Of a stretch of DNA of 64,000 nt, positions 48,435-57,357 are shown in pieces. Origin of the DNA: Oleisolibacter albus (GTDB lineage Bacteria; Pseudomonadota; Alphaproteobacteria; Azospirillales; Azospirillaceae). Position 1 is the first letter of the stretch. Each line of letters begins with the position of its first letter. The notes beneath the pieces were generated by a model. The model was given only the letters and a program-made list of their open reading frames with translations, ran no database searches and was not told the origin of the DNA. The DNA lies in the NCBI RefSeq assembly GCF_003336875.1, contig NZ_QGNJ01000004.1:248001-312000 (forward strand), written 5' to 3'. Position numbers and translations under genes: made by a program.

Positions 48435-49967
48435 GTGGCGGCACGGGTGGCGACGGTGGCATTCCAGGGCATCGGCGTGCTCGACATCGACTGCCAGGTG
48501 CAGATGAGCAACGGCCAGATCACCTTCACCGTCGTCGGTCTGCCGGACAAGGCCGTGGGTGAGAGCCGCGAACGGGTGCGCGCCGCCTTGCACGCCCTGG
48601 GGCTGGCCCTGCCGCCGCAGCGGCTGACCGTCAATCTGGCCCCGGCCGATGTGCTGAAGGAAGGGTCGCATTTCGATCTGCCCATCGCCCTGGCTCTGCT
48701 GGTGATGATGGGTGTGCTGCCGGGGGAGGACCTGGCGCGGTTCTATGCCCTGGGCGAACTGGGGCTGGACGGGTCCATCGCCCCCGTGGCCGGCGTGCTG
48801 CCGGCGGCCATCAACGCCGCTGCCAACGACAAAGGGCTGATCTGCCCGGCGGTCTGTGGCGGCGAGGCGGCCTGGGCCGGCGATCTGGAGATCCTGGCCG
48901 CGCCCAGCCTGTTGTCCATCGTCAACCATTTCAAAGGCACGCAAGTGCTGTCGCGGCCGGAACCGCGGCTGGAATCCCTGGATGATCCCGGCCGAAGCAA
49001 GGACCTGCGTGATGTGAAGGGGCAGGAGACGGCCAAGCGGGCGCTGGAGGTGGCGGCCTGTGGTGGACACAACCTGCTGATGCTGGGGCCACCGGGATCA
49101 GGCAAGTCCATGCTGGCCTCACGCCTGCCCGGTCTGCTGCCGCCGCTGGACCCGGCAGAGGCGCTGGAAGTGTCGATGATCCATTCCGTGGCCGGCAATC
49201 TTGAGGGCGGCCGGCTGATCCGCAGGCGCCCCTACCGCGAGGTGCATCACAGTGCCACCCTGGCGGCCATGGTCGGCGGCGGCGTGCGCGCCCGGCCGGG
49301 GGAGATCAGTCTGGCCCACCATGGTGTACTGTTCCTGGACGAACTGCCGGAATTCCCCCGCGGCACGCTGGAGGCGCTGCGCCAGCCGCTGGAAACCGGG
49401 CGCGCCAGCGTCAGCCGCGCCAATGCCCATGTCAGCTATCCCGCCCGCTTCCAACTGGTGGCGGCCATGAATCCGTGCCGCTGCGGCCACCTGGACGATG
49501 CGGCCCTGGCCTGCAACCGGGCGCCGAAATGCGCCGCGGAGTATCAGAGCAAGATCAGCGGCCCCCTGTTCGACCGCATCGATCTGCATGTGGATGTGCC
49601 GGCCGTGGCGGCGTCGGACCTGTCATTGCCACCGCCGCGGGAGGGGACGGCCGACGTGGCGGCGCGCGTTGCCACCGTGCGGGAGCGCCAGCGCGCCCGC
49701 TATGCCGGTCTGGTCCAATCCGGCCTTCCGCCCATCCGCACCAATGCCGAGGCCGATGGGGAGTTGCTGGAGCAGGTGGCTGCACCGGAGCCGCAGGGGC
49801 GCGCCCTGCTGACCGAGGCGGCGGAGCGGCTGAAACTGTCCGCCCGCGGTTATCACCGGGTGCTGCGCGTGGCGCGGACCCTGGCCGACATGGACGGGTC
49901 GGACCGCGTCCGCCGCATCCATGTGGCCGAGGCCCTGGGCTATCGCCGCATCGCGCCGGGGCGTTGA
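48435..49967 (+). CDS. comM: ComM/YifB-family AAA+ ATPase (Mg-chelatase-like)
   Basis: This 510-residue protein has an N-terminal Lon-protease-like fold (ARVATVAFQGIGVLDIDCQV, then VGLPDKAVGESRERVRAAL) and an Mg-chelatase-type AAA+ domain. The AAA+ domain carries Walker A GPPGSGKSM near 222, Walker B LFLDELPEF near 300, and the family motif NPCRCGHLDD with zinc-ligand cysteines. ComM is a branch-migration helicase that helps integrate DNA taken up by natural transformation. I use the GTG at 48435 (GGGAGG upstream), which restores the conserved N terminus. Confidence 0.94.
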   Translation: MAARVATVAFQGIGVLDIDCQVQMSNGQITFTVVGLPDKAVGESRERVRAALHALGLALPPQRLTVNLAPADVLKEGSHFDLPIALALLVMMGVLPGEDLARFYALGELGLDGSIAPVAGVLPAAINAAANDKGLICPAVCGGEAAWAGDLEILAAPSLLSIVNHFKGTQVLSRPEPRLESLDDPGRSKDLRDVKGQETAKRALEVAACGGHNLLMLGPPGSGKSMLASRLPGLLPPLDPAEALEVSMIHSVAGNLEGGRLIRRRPYREVHHSATLAAMVGGGVRARPGEISLAHHGVLFLDELPEFPRGTLEALRQPLETGRASVSRANAHVSYPARFQLVAAMNPCRCGHLDDAALACNRAPKCAAEYQSKISGPLFDRIDLHVDVPAVAASDLSLPPPREGTADVAARVATVRERQRARYAGLVQSGLPPIRTNAEADGELLEQVAAPEPQGRALLTEAAERLKLSARGYHRVLRVARTLADMDGSDRVRRIHVAEALGYRRIAPGR

Positions 49968-49988
49968 GAGGCGCCGGCCGGAACCGCT

Positions 49989-51074
49989 TCAGCCTGCCTT
50001 GCCGTCCGCGCCTTTGCCATCCTCATCCTTGTCGTCCGGCTCGTCCTGGTCCGGGACCGTGATCGGACCAACGGTCTGGAACACCGGGCTGGTGCCATTG
50101 TGGGTGAAATACATCTTCCCCTGGCCGTAGGCGATGTAGATGCGGTGTGCCCGCACCCAGTCGGCTCCCAGCAGCAGGTCGAAGGTATTGCGGCGTTTGG
50201 TACCGTGGAACAGGTCGGCGATGCGCAACTTGGGGTTCTTGATGGTTTCGCCGCCGATGCTGACGCTCTCGACGGTGGTCAGCCAGTTATCGATGGTGGC
50301 CCGGCCGAGGCCCCCTGATTTGCCTTGGAGTTCCACGCCGGGGCTGTCCGGCGTGATCCCGATCTGGGCGGCGGCATCCCGGGTCATGACCGACGTGAAG
50401 GCGCCGGTGTCCAGCTTCGCTTCCATCCAGCGGCCGTTGATCTCGATATCGAACAGGATCTGCGGTCTCGTCCGCCGCTTGCCGGCGCGATCCTCAAGTT
50501 CCTTCAGGCGGACTTCGCTCACCGGCTTGCCGACGGCCCAATAAGCCAGTGGTTGCCCCTCGCAGCCCTCCGCCTTGATGAAACGGGCAACATTGTTGGC
50601 CAGATCCAGTTCCAGATCGTACATGGCCAGCAGCGACTGGCCCAGGATCAGCTGGAAATCCTTGGTGTCGCGTTCACCGGTGACGCCGATCTTGAAATCC
50701 TTGGCCTGCAGGCCGCCCAGGCTGAATTTAGCGATCTCTGCGGTGTAGACCTTGCTGTAGCCGCCGATGGCGGTGACCTTGTGGCCGGCCTTCTCGACCA
50801 GCGGCAGGCCCAGGCGTTCGGCATGGCTGCGGATGACCAGGGTGGCGGAAGCCCCGGTGTCCAGCAGGGCTTTCAGCGGCGTTCCGTTGACGGTGACATC
50901 GACCAGCGGCCGGTTGGCCTGCATGGTCAGCGGGAACTGGTAGAGTTCCTTCAGCTGGCATTCGGCCCGGGCTGTGCCGGCCATGGGCAGCAGCCCGGTG
51001 GCGGTCAGGGCAAGGCCGGCGAAGACTGTCCGCAGCACGGAGCGGGGCACGGAGGGATGGGGGCGTGACGCCAT
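49989..51074 (-). CDS. secreted or periplasmic protein with two retropepsin-like aspartic protease domains
   Basis: This 361-residue protein has an N-terminal signal (cleavage near GTARAE, residue ~37) and two repeated retropepsin-type domains. The first has the active-site motif LLDTGAS near residue 70 and LGQSLLAMYDLELD near 145. The second has KLDTGAF near 225 and LLGADWVRAHRIYI near 310. Retropepsins normally act as dimers of single domains, so this may be an intramolecular dimer like pepsin. The C-terminal 20 residues are highly acidic (DQDEPDDKDEDGKG). The substrate is not known. It converges with comM. Confidence 0.85.
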   Translation of the reverse strand: MASRPHPSVPRSVLRTVFAGLALTATGLLPMAGTARAECQLKELYQFPLTMQANRPLVDVTVNGTPLKALLDTGASATLVIRSHAERLGLPLVEKAGHKVTAIGGYSKVYTAEIAKFSLGGLQAKDFKIGVTGERDTKDFQLILGQSLLAMYDLELDLANNVARFIKAEGCEGQPLAYWAVGKPVSEVRLKELEDRAGKRRTRPQILFDIEINGRWMEAKLDTGAFTSVMTRDAAAQIGITPDSPGVELQGKSGGLGRATIDNWLTTVESVSIGGETIKNPKLRIADLFHGTKRRNTFDLLLGADWVRAHRIYIAYGQGKMYFTHNGTSPVFQTVGPITVPDQDEPDDKDEDGKGADGKAG

Positions 51075-51575
51075 GATGCCTCTATCGCGGCAGTTGTCCT
51101 AACGTCGCCTTCATGCCACCGGGCGGCGGGACGGTCAAACATCCGAATATGAAAATTCCCCGACCCGCGGATCCCGAGCCCCTTTGTCCCGCCGCGCTTC
51201 GGATGGGAGGCGGGCGCAGCCCCGTCGCTGATCGATGCCGAGACTCGGTTGTCGGACAGGCATCCGTCCGATCCAGGGGAATGGTCTCCGTCCCGTGCGG
51301 GATCCCGCCTTTGCTGACCGACCTGTCACCAGCTTCGGGCACGGTGATGGAGGCCTGCTCCGGCGGGGGCGGCCCGCATCGGCGATACCTGCCAGCATCA
51401 CGTGGAGGGTGCATGGGCCACATCAGCGGGCTACTCAGCTTTATCAGGCGGAAGGACGGATCGGGTCGCGGGCCGCCAGCCCACGACAACGGGGCGGGTT
51501 GGCGTATCGGCGGTCCGTGCCTGCGATCTGCGTCGGCGTCCTTTCACTCCCGATGCGAACTCTTAAGGGGCATCT
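51075..51575. other. 500-bp divergent intergenic region without a supportable gene
   Basis: Several open frames cross this region in both directions, but none has a recognisable domain, and their composition looks like GC-rich shadow. It should contain promoters for the retropepsin gene (left) and the EamA gene (right). I cannot exclude a decayed gene. Confidence 0.45.
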
Positions 51576-52406
51576 ATGGCGTTTCCCGTATTCATGATGG
51601 TCGTGCTGGCCGCAGTGCTTCATGCAAGCTGGAATGCTGTGGTGAAAGGGGGGGACGACACCCTGCTGACGACGGTGCTTGTAACCACATCGGCTGCCCT
51701 GCTGGCGATCATCGGCCTTCCTTTCCTTCCCTCCCCCGCGCGGGAAAGCTGGCCGTTCATTGCAATGTCCACCACATTGCAGGTCGGCTACTTCGTACTT
51801 GTCGCGCATACCTACGCATTGGCCGATATGAGCCTCACCTATCCGTTGATGCGCGGGACCGCTCCGCTGCTTGTTGCGGTGGCCAGCATGGTGTGGATAG
51901 GCGAATCACTGTCGGCGCACGTCTGGCTCGCGATCGGTATCATCTGTGCGGGCATCTTGAGCATGGTTGGAGCGATCCGGCGCGACACGAACAAGGCAGG
52001 GATCCTCCTCGCCTTGGCAAACGCCGTCGTCATCGCCGGCTATACGCTGATCGACGGGATCGGTGTGCGCCAGTCCGGTTCGCCGGCCGCCTACACCTTA
52101 TGGATTTTCCTCCTGACGGGCGTGGCGCTCGTGACGTGGACGGTCGTGACGCAACGGGCAGCTTTCGGCGCCTATACCGGTCGCAACTGGAGGCGGGGGG
52201 TGATCGGCGGCATTGGTACGATCAGCTCTTACGGCTTGGCATTGTGGGCGATGACCGTTGCTCCGGTTGCGGTCGTCGCGGCCCTTCGCGAGACCTCGAT
52301 CCTGTTTGGCACAGCCATTTCCGCTGTCCTGCTCCAGGAGAAAGTCGGCCGAGTCCGGTTCATCGGTGCTTGCATCATCGCGTCTGGAGCGATCCTGCTC
52401 CGTTAG
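51576..52406 (+). CDS. EamA/DMT-family transporter
   Basis: This 276-residue protein has about ten transmembrane helices in two EamA repeats (GYFVLVAHTYALADMSLTYPLMRGTAPLLVAV near residue 70; LRETSILFGTAISAVLLQEK near 240). Family members export amino acids or small metabolites; the substrate is unknown. AAGGGG precedes the ATG at 51576. Base composition is lower in GC than the surrounding genes, which may indicate a different origin. A longer open frame overlapping it in another phase is a shadow. Confidence 0.88.
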   Translation: MAFPVFMMVVLAAVLHASWNAVVKGGDDTLLTTVLVTTSAALLAIIGLPFLPSPARESWPFIAMSTTLQVGYFVLVAHTYALADMSLTYPLMRGTAPLLVAVASMVWIGESLSAHVWLAIGIICAGILSMVGAIRRDTNKAGILLALANAVVIAGYTLIDGIGVRQSGSPAAYTLWIFLLTGVALVTWTVVTQRAAFGAYTGRNWRRGVIGGIGTISSYGLALWAMTVAPVAVVAALRETSILFGTAISAVLLQEKVGRVRFIGACIIASGAILLR

Positions 52407-52582
52407 GCGTGACACACTTCACCTGACGACCACTTGAGGGCGTTGCTCAGAACCCGGCATCGACGCGCCCCTTTCGGAACCCTGCTGATCGCCTGTGGGC
52501 AAGGACGATGGGGCCAAAGCCGAGGGGGCGGCTGCCGCTGCCGTCCCTGTCCCGGCCAAGCCAACCCCATCGGGACCCGATC

Positions 52583-53731
52583 TTACCCCGTGAATCCCAT
52601 GGACAGGATGAACAGGACGAACAGCACCAGGGCCACGCTGGCGATGACCAGGAGCGCGGCTGTGCGCCATAAAGCACCTGCCCGGCCCAGGCCATAGGTG
52701 CCTTTGAGATGGAAATACATGTGGACCGGGATGGCGCACAGCAGATAGCCGCTGAGGCCGCTCAATGTCTTTCCACCCACCAGCATCAGTGAGTAGAGAA
52801 TGAAAAGAAGCGACATGAAAGACAGGGAATATAGAGAAAATATTACGTGATCATACATGTATACATCCCGCCTGCCGGCGAATAAAATACAGATGAAGGG
52901 CAGGGATATCGGGATCAGCATCCAGCTGAACTTGTACGCTGTATTCTGAAGTTTGTAGATAAGAAGATCGGGATTTTCGAGTTTTTTCTTGATTTTTTCT
53001 TCCAGTGTGGGGTTTCCGATGTCGATTTTCAGTTCTTTTTTGAGCTGATCGCGGACCTCGGTGCCGATGTCTTTCGGCGGCTTGGTCTGCTCGGCCGGGG
53101 TGGCAACACCCATGGTCCGCAATGCCGTATCGAAGCCGCGGACAGCCTCCTCGGCCTGTTCCACCTTGCTGCGGGCGGCATCGCGCCGTTCGGTCGCCCG
53201 TTCCACATTGCCGCCTTCGGCTACGGCCTCCGCCAGATCGGCTTCGGCGTCGGTCAGATCGGCGCGGGCATCGTCCAGTTCCGCCGTCAGGCCGGCGCGG
53301 GCATCGGCCTGGATGTCCGTCGGCAAGCCCAGATGGACATCGCTGCCCAGCCGGGCAAAGACGAAGAACATCAGAAAAACGGTGAACAGGAACAGGGCCA
53401 GCGGCGAGACGTAGCGAACGCGATGGCCGTGGATGTAATTATGGGTCAGCGTGCCGGGGCGGAAGGCCAGCTGGGGCAGGGTGCGCCAGGCTTTGCTGTC
53501 GAAATGTAGAATGCCGTGGAAGAACTCTTCCACCACATGCAGCACCGACCGGTGCAGATGGGCCGGCTGTCCGCAGGCATGGCAGAAGGTCCCGGCCAGC
53601 GCCGTGCCGCAATTGGCACAGTGCCCATGGGCATGGCCGCTACCTTTCCCGTCGTGATTGTCCCCGTCAATGGCGGCCGCCGCCAGACCAGCCGTGGCCA
53701 GAGCCCCGGCGGCTTCGATTTCCGTGCTCAT
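52583..53731 (-). CDS. DUF3667 membrane protein with zinc ribbon and coiled coil
   Basis: This 382-residue protein matches the DUF3667 pattern. A zinc ribbon (CANCG...CHACGQ, residues ~38-55) is followed by the conserved HLHRSVLHVVEEFFHGILHFDSKAWRTL region and a transmembrane helix (SPLALFLFTVFLMFFVFA, ~108-125). A charged coiled coil (~140-225) and four more hydrophobic helices at the C terminus follow. The function is unknown; the family is found in many proteobacteria. The part from about 52800 to 53060 is markedly AT-rich compared with everything around it. Confidence 0.86.
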   Translation of the reverse strand: MSTEIEAAGALATAGLAAAAIDGDNHDGKGSGHAHGHCANCGTALAGTFCHACGQPAHLHRSVLHVVEEFFHGILHFDSKAWRTLPQLAFRPGTLTHNYIHGHRVRYVSPLALFLFTVFLMFFVFARLGSDVHLGLPTDIQADARAGLTAELDDARADLTDAEADLAEAVAEGGNVERATERRDAARSKVEQAEEAVRGFDTALRTMGVATPAEQTKPPKDIGTEVRDQLKKELKIDIGNPTLEEKIKKKLENPDLLIYKLQNTAYKFSWMLIPISLPFICILFAGRRDVYMYDHVIFSLYSLSFMSLLFILYSLMLVGGKTLSGLSGYLLCAIPVHMYFHLKGTYGLGRAGALWRTAALLVIASVALVLFVLFILSMGFTG

Positions 53732-53987
53732 CTGTCCCCCACCAAACTGCGGGCAGCGTGCGAGCAAATGCGGGCAAGATCAAGGGGGTGGGAGGGTCTC
53801 CCGGGTCTTGGCCCCTGCCTGTCGCCGCGAAGTGGTCCGCTCCGGCTTCCACCACCCGCCCGCGCCGCACTGCACCGCCGTCGCGGGAGGGAAACCTGCC
53901 GGATGACGGGTCCGACTCGGTGGTGTGGGCAAGGACAATGGTGTCCGCCGGTGATCGGCATTCCCGTCAGCCCCCGGAACAGCGATC

Positions 53988-54016
53988 TTGATAAAACATC
54001 CTATATCGGATGTAAT
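53988..54016 (+). promoter_or_regulatory. sigma-70 promoter with operator palindrome in its spacer
   Basis: TTGATA, a 17-bp spacer and TGTAAT form a near-consensus promoter. The inverted repeat ACATCC-TATATC-GGATGT (53996-54013) overlaps its spacer and -10, as expected for a repressor site. It points toward the small genes and marR downstream. Confidence 0.75.
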
Positions 54017-54065
54017 GCGCTTCCGGCGACGTTTCGCCGTCGTCCCATGGTTTGTGAGGTGCCCC

Positions 54066-54296
54066 ATGATCATCGAGCCATTCCGGCGGTTGGCTCTTCT
54101 GTTCCGGCCCGCGCCGCCAGGGCTGGGCGATCTGCCGGCTGCCCTTGTCCGGGATGTGCTCGGCGATGCCGGATCGGATGCGGGCCGGCGTGGGCGTGCC
54201 GTATCCGTCGCCGCAGCGGGTCGGACCAGCCGGCCCGACGCTGGTTTCTTTTGCACTAAATCATCCGATCTCGGAATAGACTGGCCTATGCGATAG
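54066..54296 (+). CDS. small hypothetical protein (76 aa)
   Basis: I do not recognise this protein. The support is contextual: a near-consensus promoter with an operator palindrome begins 50-78 bp upstream, and a GAGGTG ribosome site lies 7 bases before the ATG. The N-terminal part (MIIEPFRRLALLF...) is amphipathic and basic; the remainder has no recognisable motif. The 3' end overlaps a second promoter-like segment. It might be the first gene of a short operon with the next small gene and marR, or it may be non-coding leader. Confidence 0.4.
   Translation: MIIEPFRRLALLFRPAPPGLGDLPAALVRDVLGDAGSDAGRRGRAVSVAAAGRTSRPDAGFFCTKSSDLGIDWPMR
54251..54278 (+). promoter_or_regulatory. second, weaker promoter/operator copy
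   Basis: TTGCAC is followed by TCATCC-GATCTC-GGAATA (54261-54278), which matches the operator at 53996 in its left half and spacing (xCATCC-N6-GGAxxx). It lies about 210 bp upstream of the second small gene. Confidence 0.4.
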
Positions 54297-54490
54297 ATTG
54301 CCGGTTGCAACTCTCCCGAAGTTCGGTCACAACCGCTTCTGACGTTCACCCCAGGCAGGAGGAAACCCCATGCTGCAGTCCCACCGTCTCCTTGGCTTCG
54401 GCAGCGGCACGCGCCGTTGCGGCGACGCCCGCACCGGCCGTGCGCTTCCATCCGACGCACAGCACAGAATCCGACAACAAGAGGGACGTC

Positions 54491-54712
54491 ATGAGCCTGT
54501 TCATCTCCTTGGGAAAAGGCCCCAAGCTTTTCATTGAGGTCGCACGCTGGGCCGAAGCCCCGCGTGGACTGCAAGTCCGGCGGGAGAACGGGGAAGTCCT
54601 GTTCTGGCTCGGTCGTGTCCATCTGATCTATACGCCGGCCCGTTGGCGGCCGGCAGTCCGGGGACCGACATTTGATGGCCGTACATCCAACGGACGCAGC
54701 CTGGCAACCTGA
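54491..54712 (+). CDS. small hypothetical protein (73 aa) overlapping marR
   Basis: This 73-residue basic protein reads MSLFISLGKGPKLFIEVARW at its start and continues with a compact, beta-rich sequence (LQVRRENGEVLFWLGRVHLIYTP) that looks like real protein rather than shadow. GAGGGA lies just before the ATG at 54491. Its last 38 bp overlap the start of the MarR gene, which suggests coupled translation. I do not know the family. Confidence 0.6.
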   Translation: MSLFISLGKGPKLFIEVARWAEAPRGLQVRRENGEVLFWLGRVHLIYTPARWRPAVRGPTFDGRTSNGRSLAT

Positions 54713-55070
54713 TGACCTGGACCCGATCGTCCGGGTGCTGGGGGCGTTCCGCACCCTCGATCCGGACCTGCCCATCCAGTATGCGCTGTCGTTCCTGACC
54801 ATCGCGCAGAATGAGGGCCTGTCCATCCGCGACCTGTCCGAGCGTCTGGGCATCGCCCAGTCCTCCGCGTCGCGCAATGTGGCCGCCTTGTCGAAGTGGC
54901 ACAGCTTCGGCAAGGCCGGCCATGACCTGGTCCAGGCGGAAGAGGACCCGCGCGAACGCCGCCGCAAGATCATCACCCTGACCGACAAGGGCCGGGAACT
55001 GGCGCGGCAACTGGCGGATCTGCTGGACCCGCCCCAGGCGGACACGCCCGCGCAGCGCCGGCGGGCCTAA
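54675..55070 (+). CDS. MarR-family transcriptional regulator
   Basis: This 131-residue winged-helix regulator has the MarR arrangement: recognition region LSIRDLSERLGIAQSSASRNVAAL (residues ~50-73), then a wing (EEDPRERRRKIITLTDKGRELA, ~90-112) containing the conserved DPR and the RR-hinge. Such proteins are small-ligand-responsive repressors. The palindromes upstream of the two preceding small genes are candidate operators. Its stop overlaps that of the convergent tetR gene by 3 bp. Confidence 0.88.
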   Translation: MAVHPTDAAWQPDDLDPIVRVLGAFRTLDPDLPIQYALSFLTIAQNEGLSIRDLSERLGIAQSSASRNVAALSKWHSFGKAGHDLVQAEEDPRERRRKIITLTDKGRELARQLADLLDPPQADTPAQRRRA

Positions 55071-55762
55071 CCCGCCCGATCCGCTGTGCCCGCCGCCGAC
55101 GGCGGCCCTGCCAGCGGCAACGGCGCATAGGCGGCCATGAACACGGCCACGGCCGCGGCCGCCCGGTCCTGCCGCTCGGTGTCCGACAGGGGCCGCCCGG
55201 TGCCCAGCAGGGCACCCAGCTGGATCGAACCGCCGACCATGCCCATGAACTGCTCGGCTGCCAGGGCCGGGTCCGGCAGGTGCAGCAGGCCGTGCCGGTC
55301 CATTTCCGCCAGATAGGCCACCAGCGCCGCCCGCGACCGCCGCGGGCCGGCCTCGTAGAACAGTTCCCCCAACGCCGGGAACTGCGGGAAGGCTGCCGCC
55401 AGCGTCCGCAGCAGCCGCCCGTAATCCGGCATCTGCATCAGTTCCAGGAAGCGCACGCCCAGGATCTGCAGCGCCTCCCGCGGCGGTCGGACCTCCCGCC
55501 CGGCCAGCAGCGGTTCCAGCACCCGGTCGCAATGGCTGCGGATGATGGCCTGGAACAGCTGCTCCTTGGCGGAGAAATGCTTGTAGATGGTCTGTTTCGA
55601 CACGCCGGCCCGCTCGGCCACGCTGTCCATGCTGGCGCCATAGCCGTCGCGCAGGAACACCTCGCGCGCGGCATCCAGGATGGCGCTGCGCTTCTCCGGA
55701 TCGGGCGGGCGGCCGGCGCGGCGCCGGGGGGAGGACGCGGTGGAGGATAGGGGATCGGTCAT
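55067..55762 (-). CDS. TetR-family repressor of the emrAB efflux operon
   Basis: This 231-residue protein has an N-terminal TetR helix-turn-helix (ILDAAREVFLRDGYGASMDSVAERAGVSKQTIYKHFSAKEQLF, residues ~27-69) and a ligand-binding C-terminal domain. The ATG at 55762 is 4 bp downstream of the emrB stop, so it is the third gene of the efflux operon and probably represses it. A perfect 15-bp palindrome in the operon promoter (58517-58531) is the likely binding site. The ligand is unknown. Confidence 0.92.
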   Translation of the reverse strand: MTDPLSSTASSPRRRAGRPPDPEKRSAILDAAREVFLRDGYGASMDSVAERAGVSKQTIYKHFSAKEQLFQAIIRSHCDRVLEPLLAGREVRPPREALQILGVRFLELMQMPDYGRLLRTLAAAFPQFPALGELFYEAGPRRSRAALVAYLAEMDRHGLLHLPDPALAAEQFMGMVGGSIQLGALLGTGRPLSDTERQDRAAAAVAVFMAAYAPLPLAGPPSAAGTADRAG

Positions 55763-55766
55763 GCTC

Positions 55767-57350
55767 TCAATGGGCTCCGCTGTCGGTGCCGGCGCCCTGA
55801 AGCACCGGGCGGCGGACGAAGGGCAGGGTGGCCAGGGCCAGCACGAAGACCACACCCATCAACAGGAACACGTCGGCGAAGGTCATGACCGTCGCCTGCC
55901 GGGACACGGTGCGCACCAGCATGCGGATGGCGCCCAGTTCGCTGTCGCCGGGAAGGCTGGCCGACAGCCGAGCCGAGACCTGTTCCAGCCAGCGGGCCAC
56001 CTCCGGCCGGGTGGGATCGGCCCATTCCGACAGGCGCTGGCCGTGCAGGGCCGACCGGTTGGTGATGACGGTGTTGATGCCGGCCAGGCCGAAGGCCCCG
56101 CCCAGATTGCGCATGAGGTTGAACAGGCCCGAGGCGTTCTTGACCTGATCCTGGTTCAGCGTGCCCAGCGCCAGGGTGGTGATGGGGATGATGCAGAACA
56201 TCAGTCCGGCGCCGCGGATCATCTGCGGCAGCATCCACTGATCGAAGTCCCAGTCGGCGGTAATCGGCGCGGTGATGAGGAAGCTGGTGGCCAGCAGGCC
56301 GAAGCCGATGGCCAGCACCTTGCGCACATCGATCTTGCTCGACAGCACCCCGGCGATGGGGGAGGAGAGGAACTGGCAGATACCGGTGACGAACATGGTT
56401 TCACCGATTTGCTGGGCGTTCAGGCCGCGGATCTGGCCGAGATAGAGCGGCAGCACATAGACCGAGCCGTACAGGCCGATGCCGATGATGAAGCCATAGA
56501 TGCAGCCCATGGCGAAGTTGAAGTTGCGCAGGCTGCGCAGATCGACGATGGGCTGGCGATAGCTGAGCACGCGCCACAGGAACAGCAGGCCGGACACCGC
56601 GGCCACGATGGTGAAGTGGACGATGTCCTCGTCCTCGAACCACTGGTTCCGCGCACCCTCCTCGATGACATATTCCAGGCTGCCCAGGAAGGCGCCCATC
56701 AGCCCCATGCCGATGAGGTCGATGCCTTTCAGCAGGCCGAGATTGGGTCTGTCGATGTCGATCAGGCTCCAGACCGTGCCGGCCACCAGCAGGCCCGGCA
56801 CCAGATTGATCAGGAACAGCCAGTGCCAGCTCAGCTGTTCCGTCAGATAGCCGCCCAGCGTCGGGCCGATGGTGGGGCCGAGCGTCGCGACCAGTCCGAT
56901 CATGACCGTCACCGGAGCCCGCGCACTGGGCGGAAAGGTCAGGAAGGTGGTGGCGAAGACGGTGGGGATCATGGCCCCGCCGACGAATCCCTGCAATGTG
57001 CGCCAGACCACCAACTCCTCGATGCTGTTGGACTGGGCGCAGAGAAAGCTCATGGCCGTGAAGCCCAGGGCTGACAGGGTGAACAGGATGCGTGTGGACA
57101 ACAGGCGCGACAGGAAGCCCGACAGCGGGATCATCACGACCTCCGCGATCAGGTAGCTGGTCTGCACCCAGACGATCTCATCGGCGCTGGCGGCCACGCC
57201 GGCCTGGATCTGGGTCAGGCTGCTGGCCACGATCTGGATGTCGAGGATGGCCATGAACATGCCGAAGACCATGGCCAGAAAACCCACCAGCGTGCGGGTG
57301 CTGACGGTCCGGGCCTCAGGCGGCACCTGCTCCAGAGGGACGGCGCTCAT
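55767..57350 (-). CDS. emrB: EmrB/QacA-type DHA2 multidrug efflux MFS transporter
   Basis: This 527-residue transporter has 14 predicted transmembrane helices of the DHA2 drug:H+ antiporter family. Helix 1 (AMVFGMFMAILDIQIVASSL) carries the conserved Asp motif, and the motif C region TLGPTIGPTLGGYL is near residue 155. It forms a tripartite pump with the adaptor EmrA and an outer-membrane channel encoded elsewhere. The ATG at 57350 is 7 bp after the emrA stop, and tetR follows 4 bp later. Substrates are typically hydrophobic drugs or uncouplers. Confidence 0.94.
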   Translation of the reverse strand: MSAVPLEQVPPEARTVSTRTLVGFLAMVFGMFMAILDIQIVASSLTQIQAGVAASADEIVWVQTSYLIAEVVMIPLSGFLSRLLSTRILFTLSALGFTAMSFLCAQSNSIEELVVWRTLQGFVGGAMIPTVFATTFLTFPPSARAPVTVMIGLVATLGPTIGPTLGGYLTEQLSWHWLFLINLVPGLLVAGTVWSLIDIDRPNLGLLKGIDLIGMGLMGAFLGSLEYVIEEGARNQWFEDEDIVHFTIVAAVSGLLFLWRVLSYRQPIVDLRSLRNFNFAMGCIYGFIIGIGLYGSVYVLPLYLGQIRGLNAQQIGETMFVTGICQFLSSPIAGVLSSKIDVRKVLAIGFGLLATSFLITAPITADWDFDQWMLPQMIRGAGLMFCIIPITTLALGTLNQDQVKNASGLFNLMRNLGGAFGLAGINTVITNRSALHGQRLSEWADPTRPEVARWLEQVSARLSASLPGDSELGAIRMLVRTVSRQATVMTFADVFLLMGVVFVLALATLPFVRRPVLQGAGTDSGAH

Positions 57351-57357
57351 GGCCGGG

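Noticed and set aside
51113-52426. A 437-codon + strand frame overlapping the EamA gene in another phase
   Set aside because: It has no hydrophobic pattern or family motif, while the 276-residue EamA frame is a coherent transporter with a ribosome site.
53988-54296. A longer form of the 76-residue small protein starting at 53988
   Set aside because: The extra codons fall inside the promoter and operator palindrome. The ATG at 54066 has a ribosome site.
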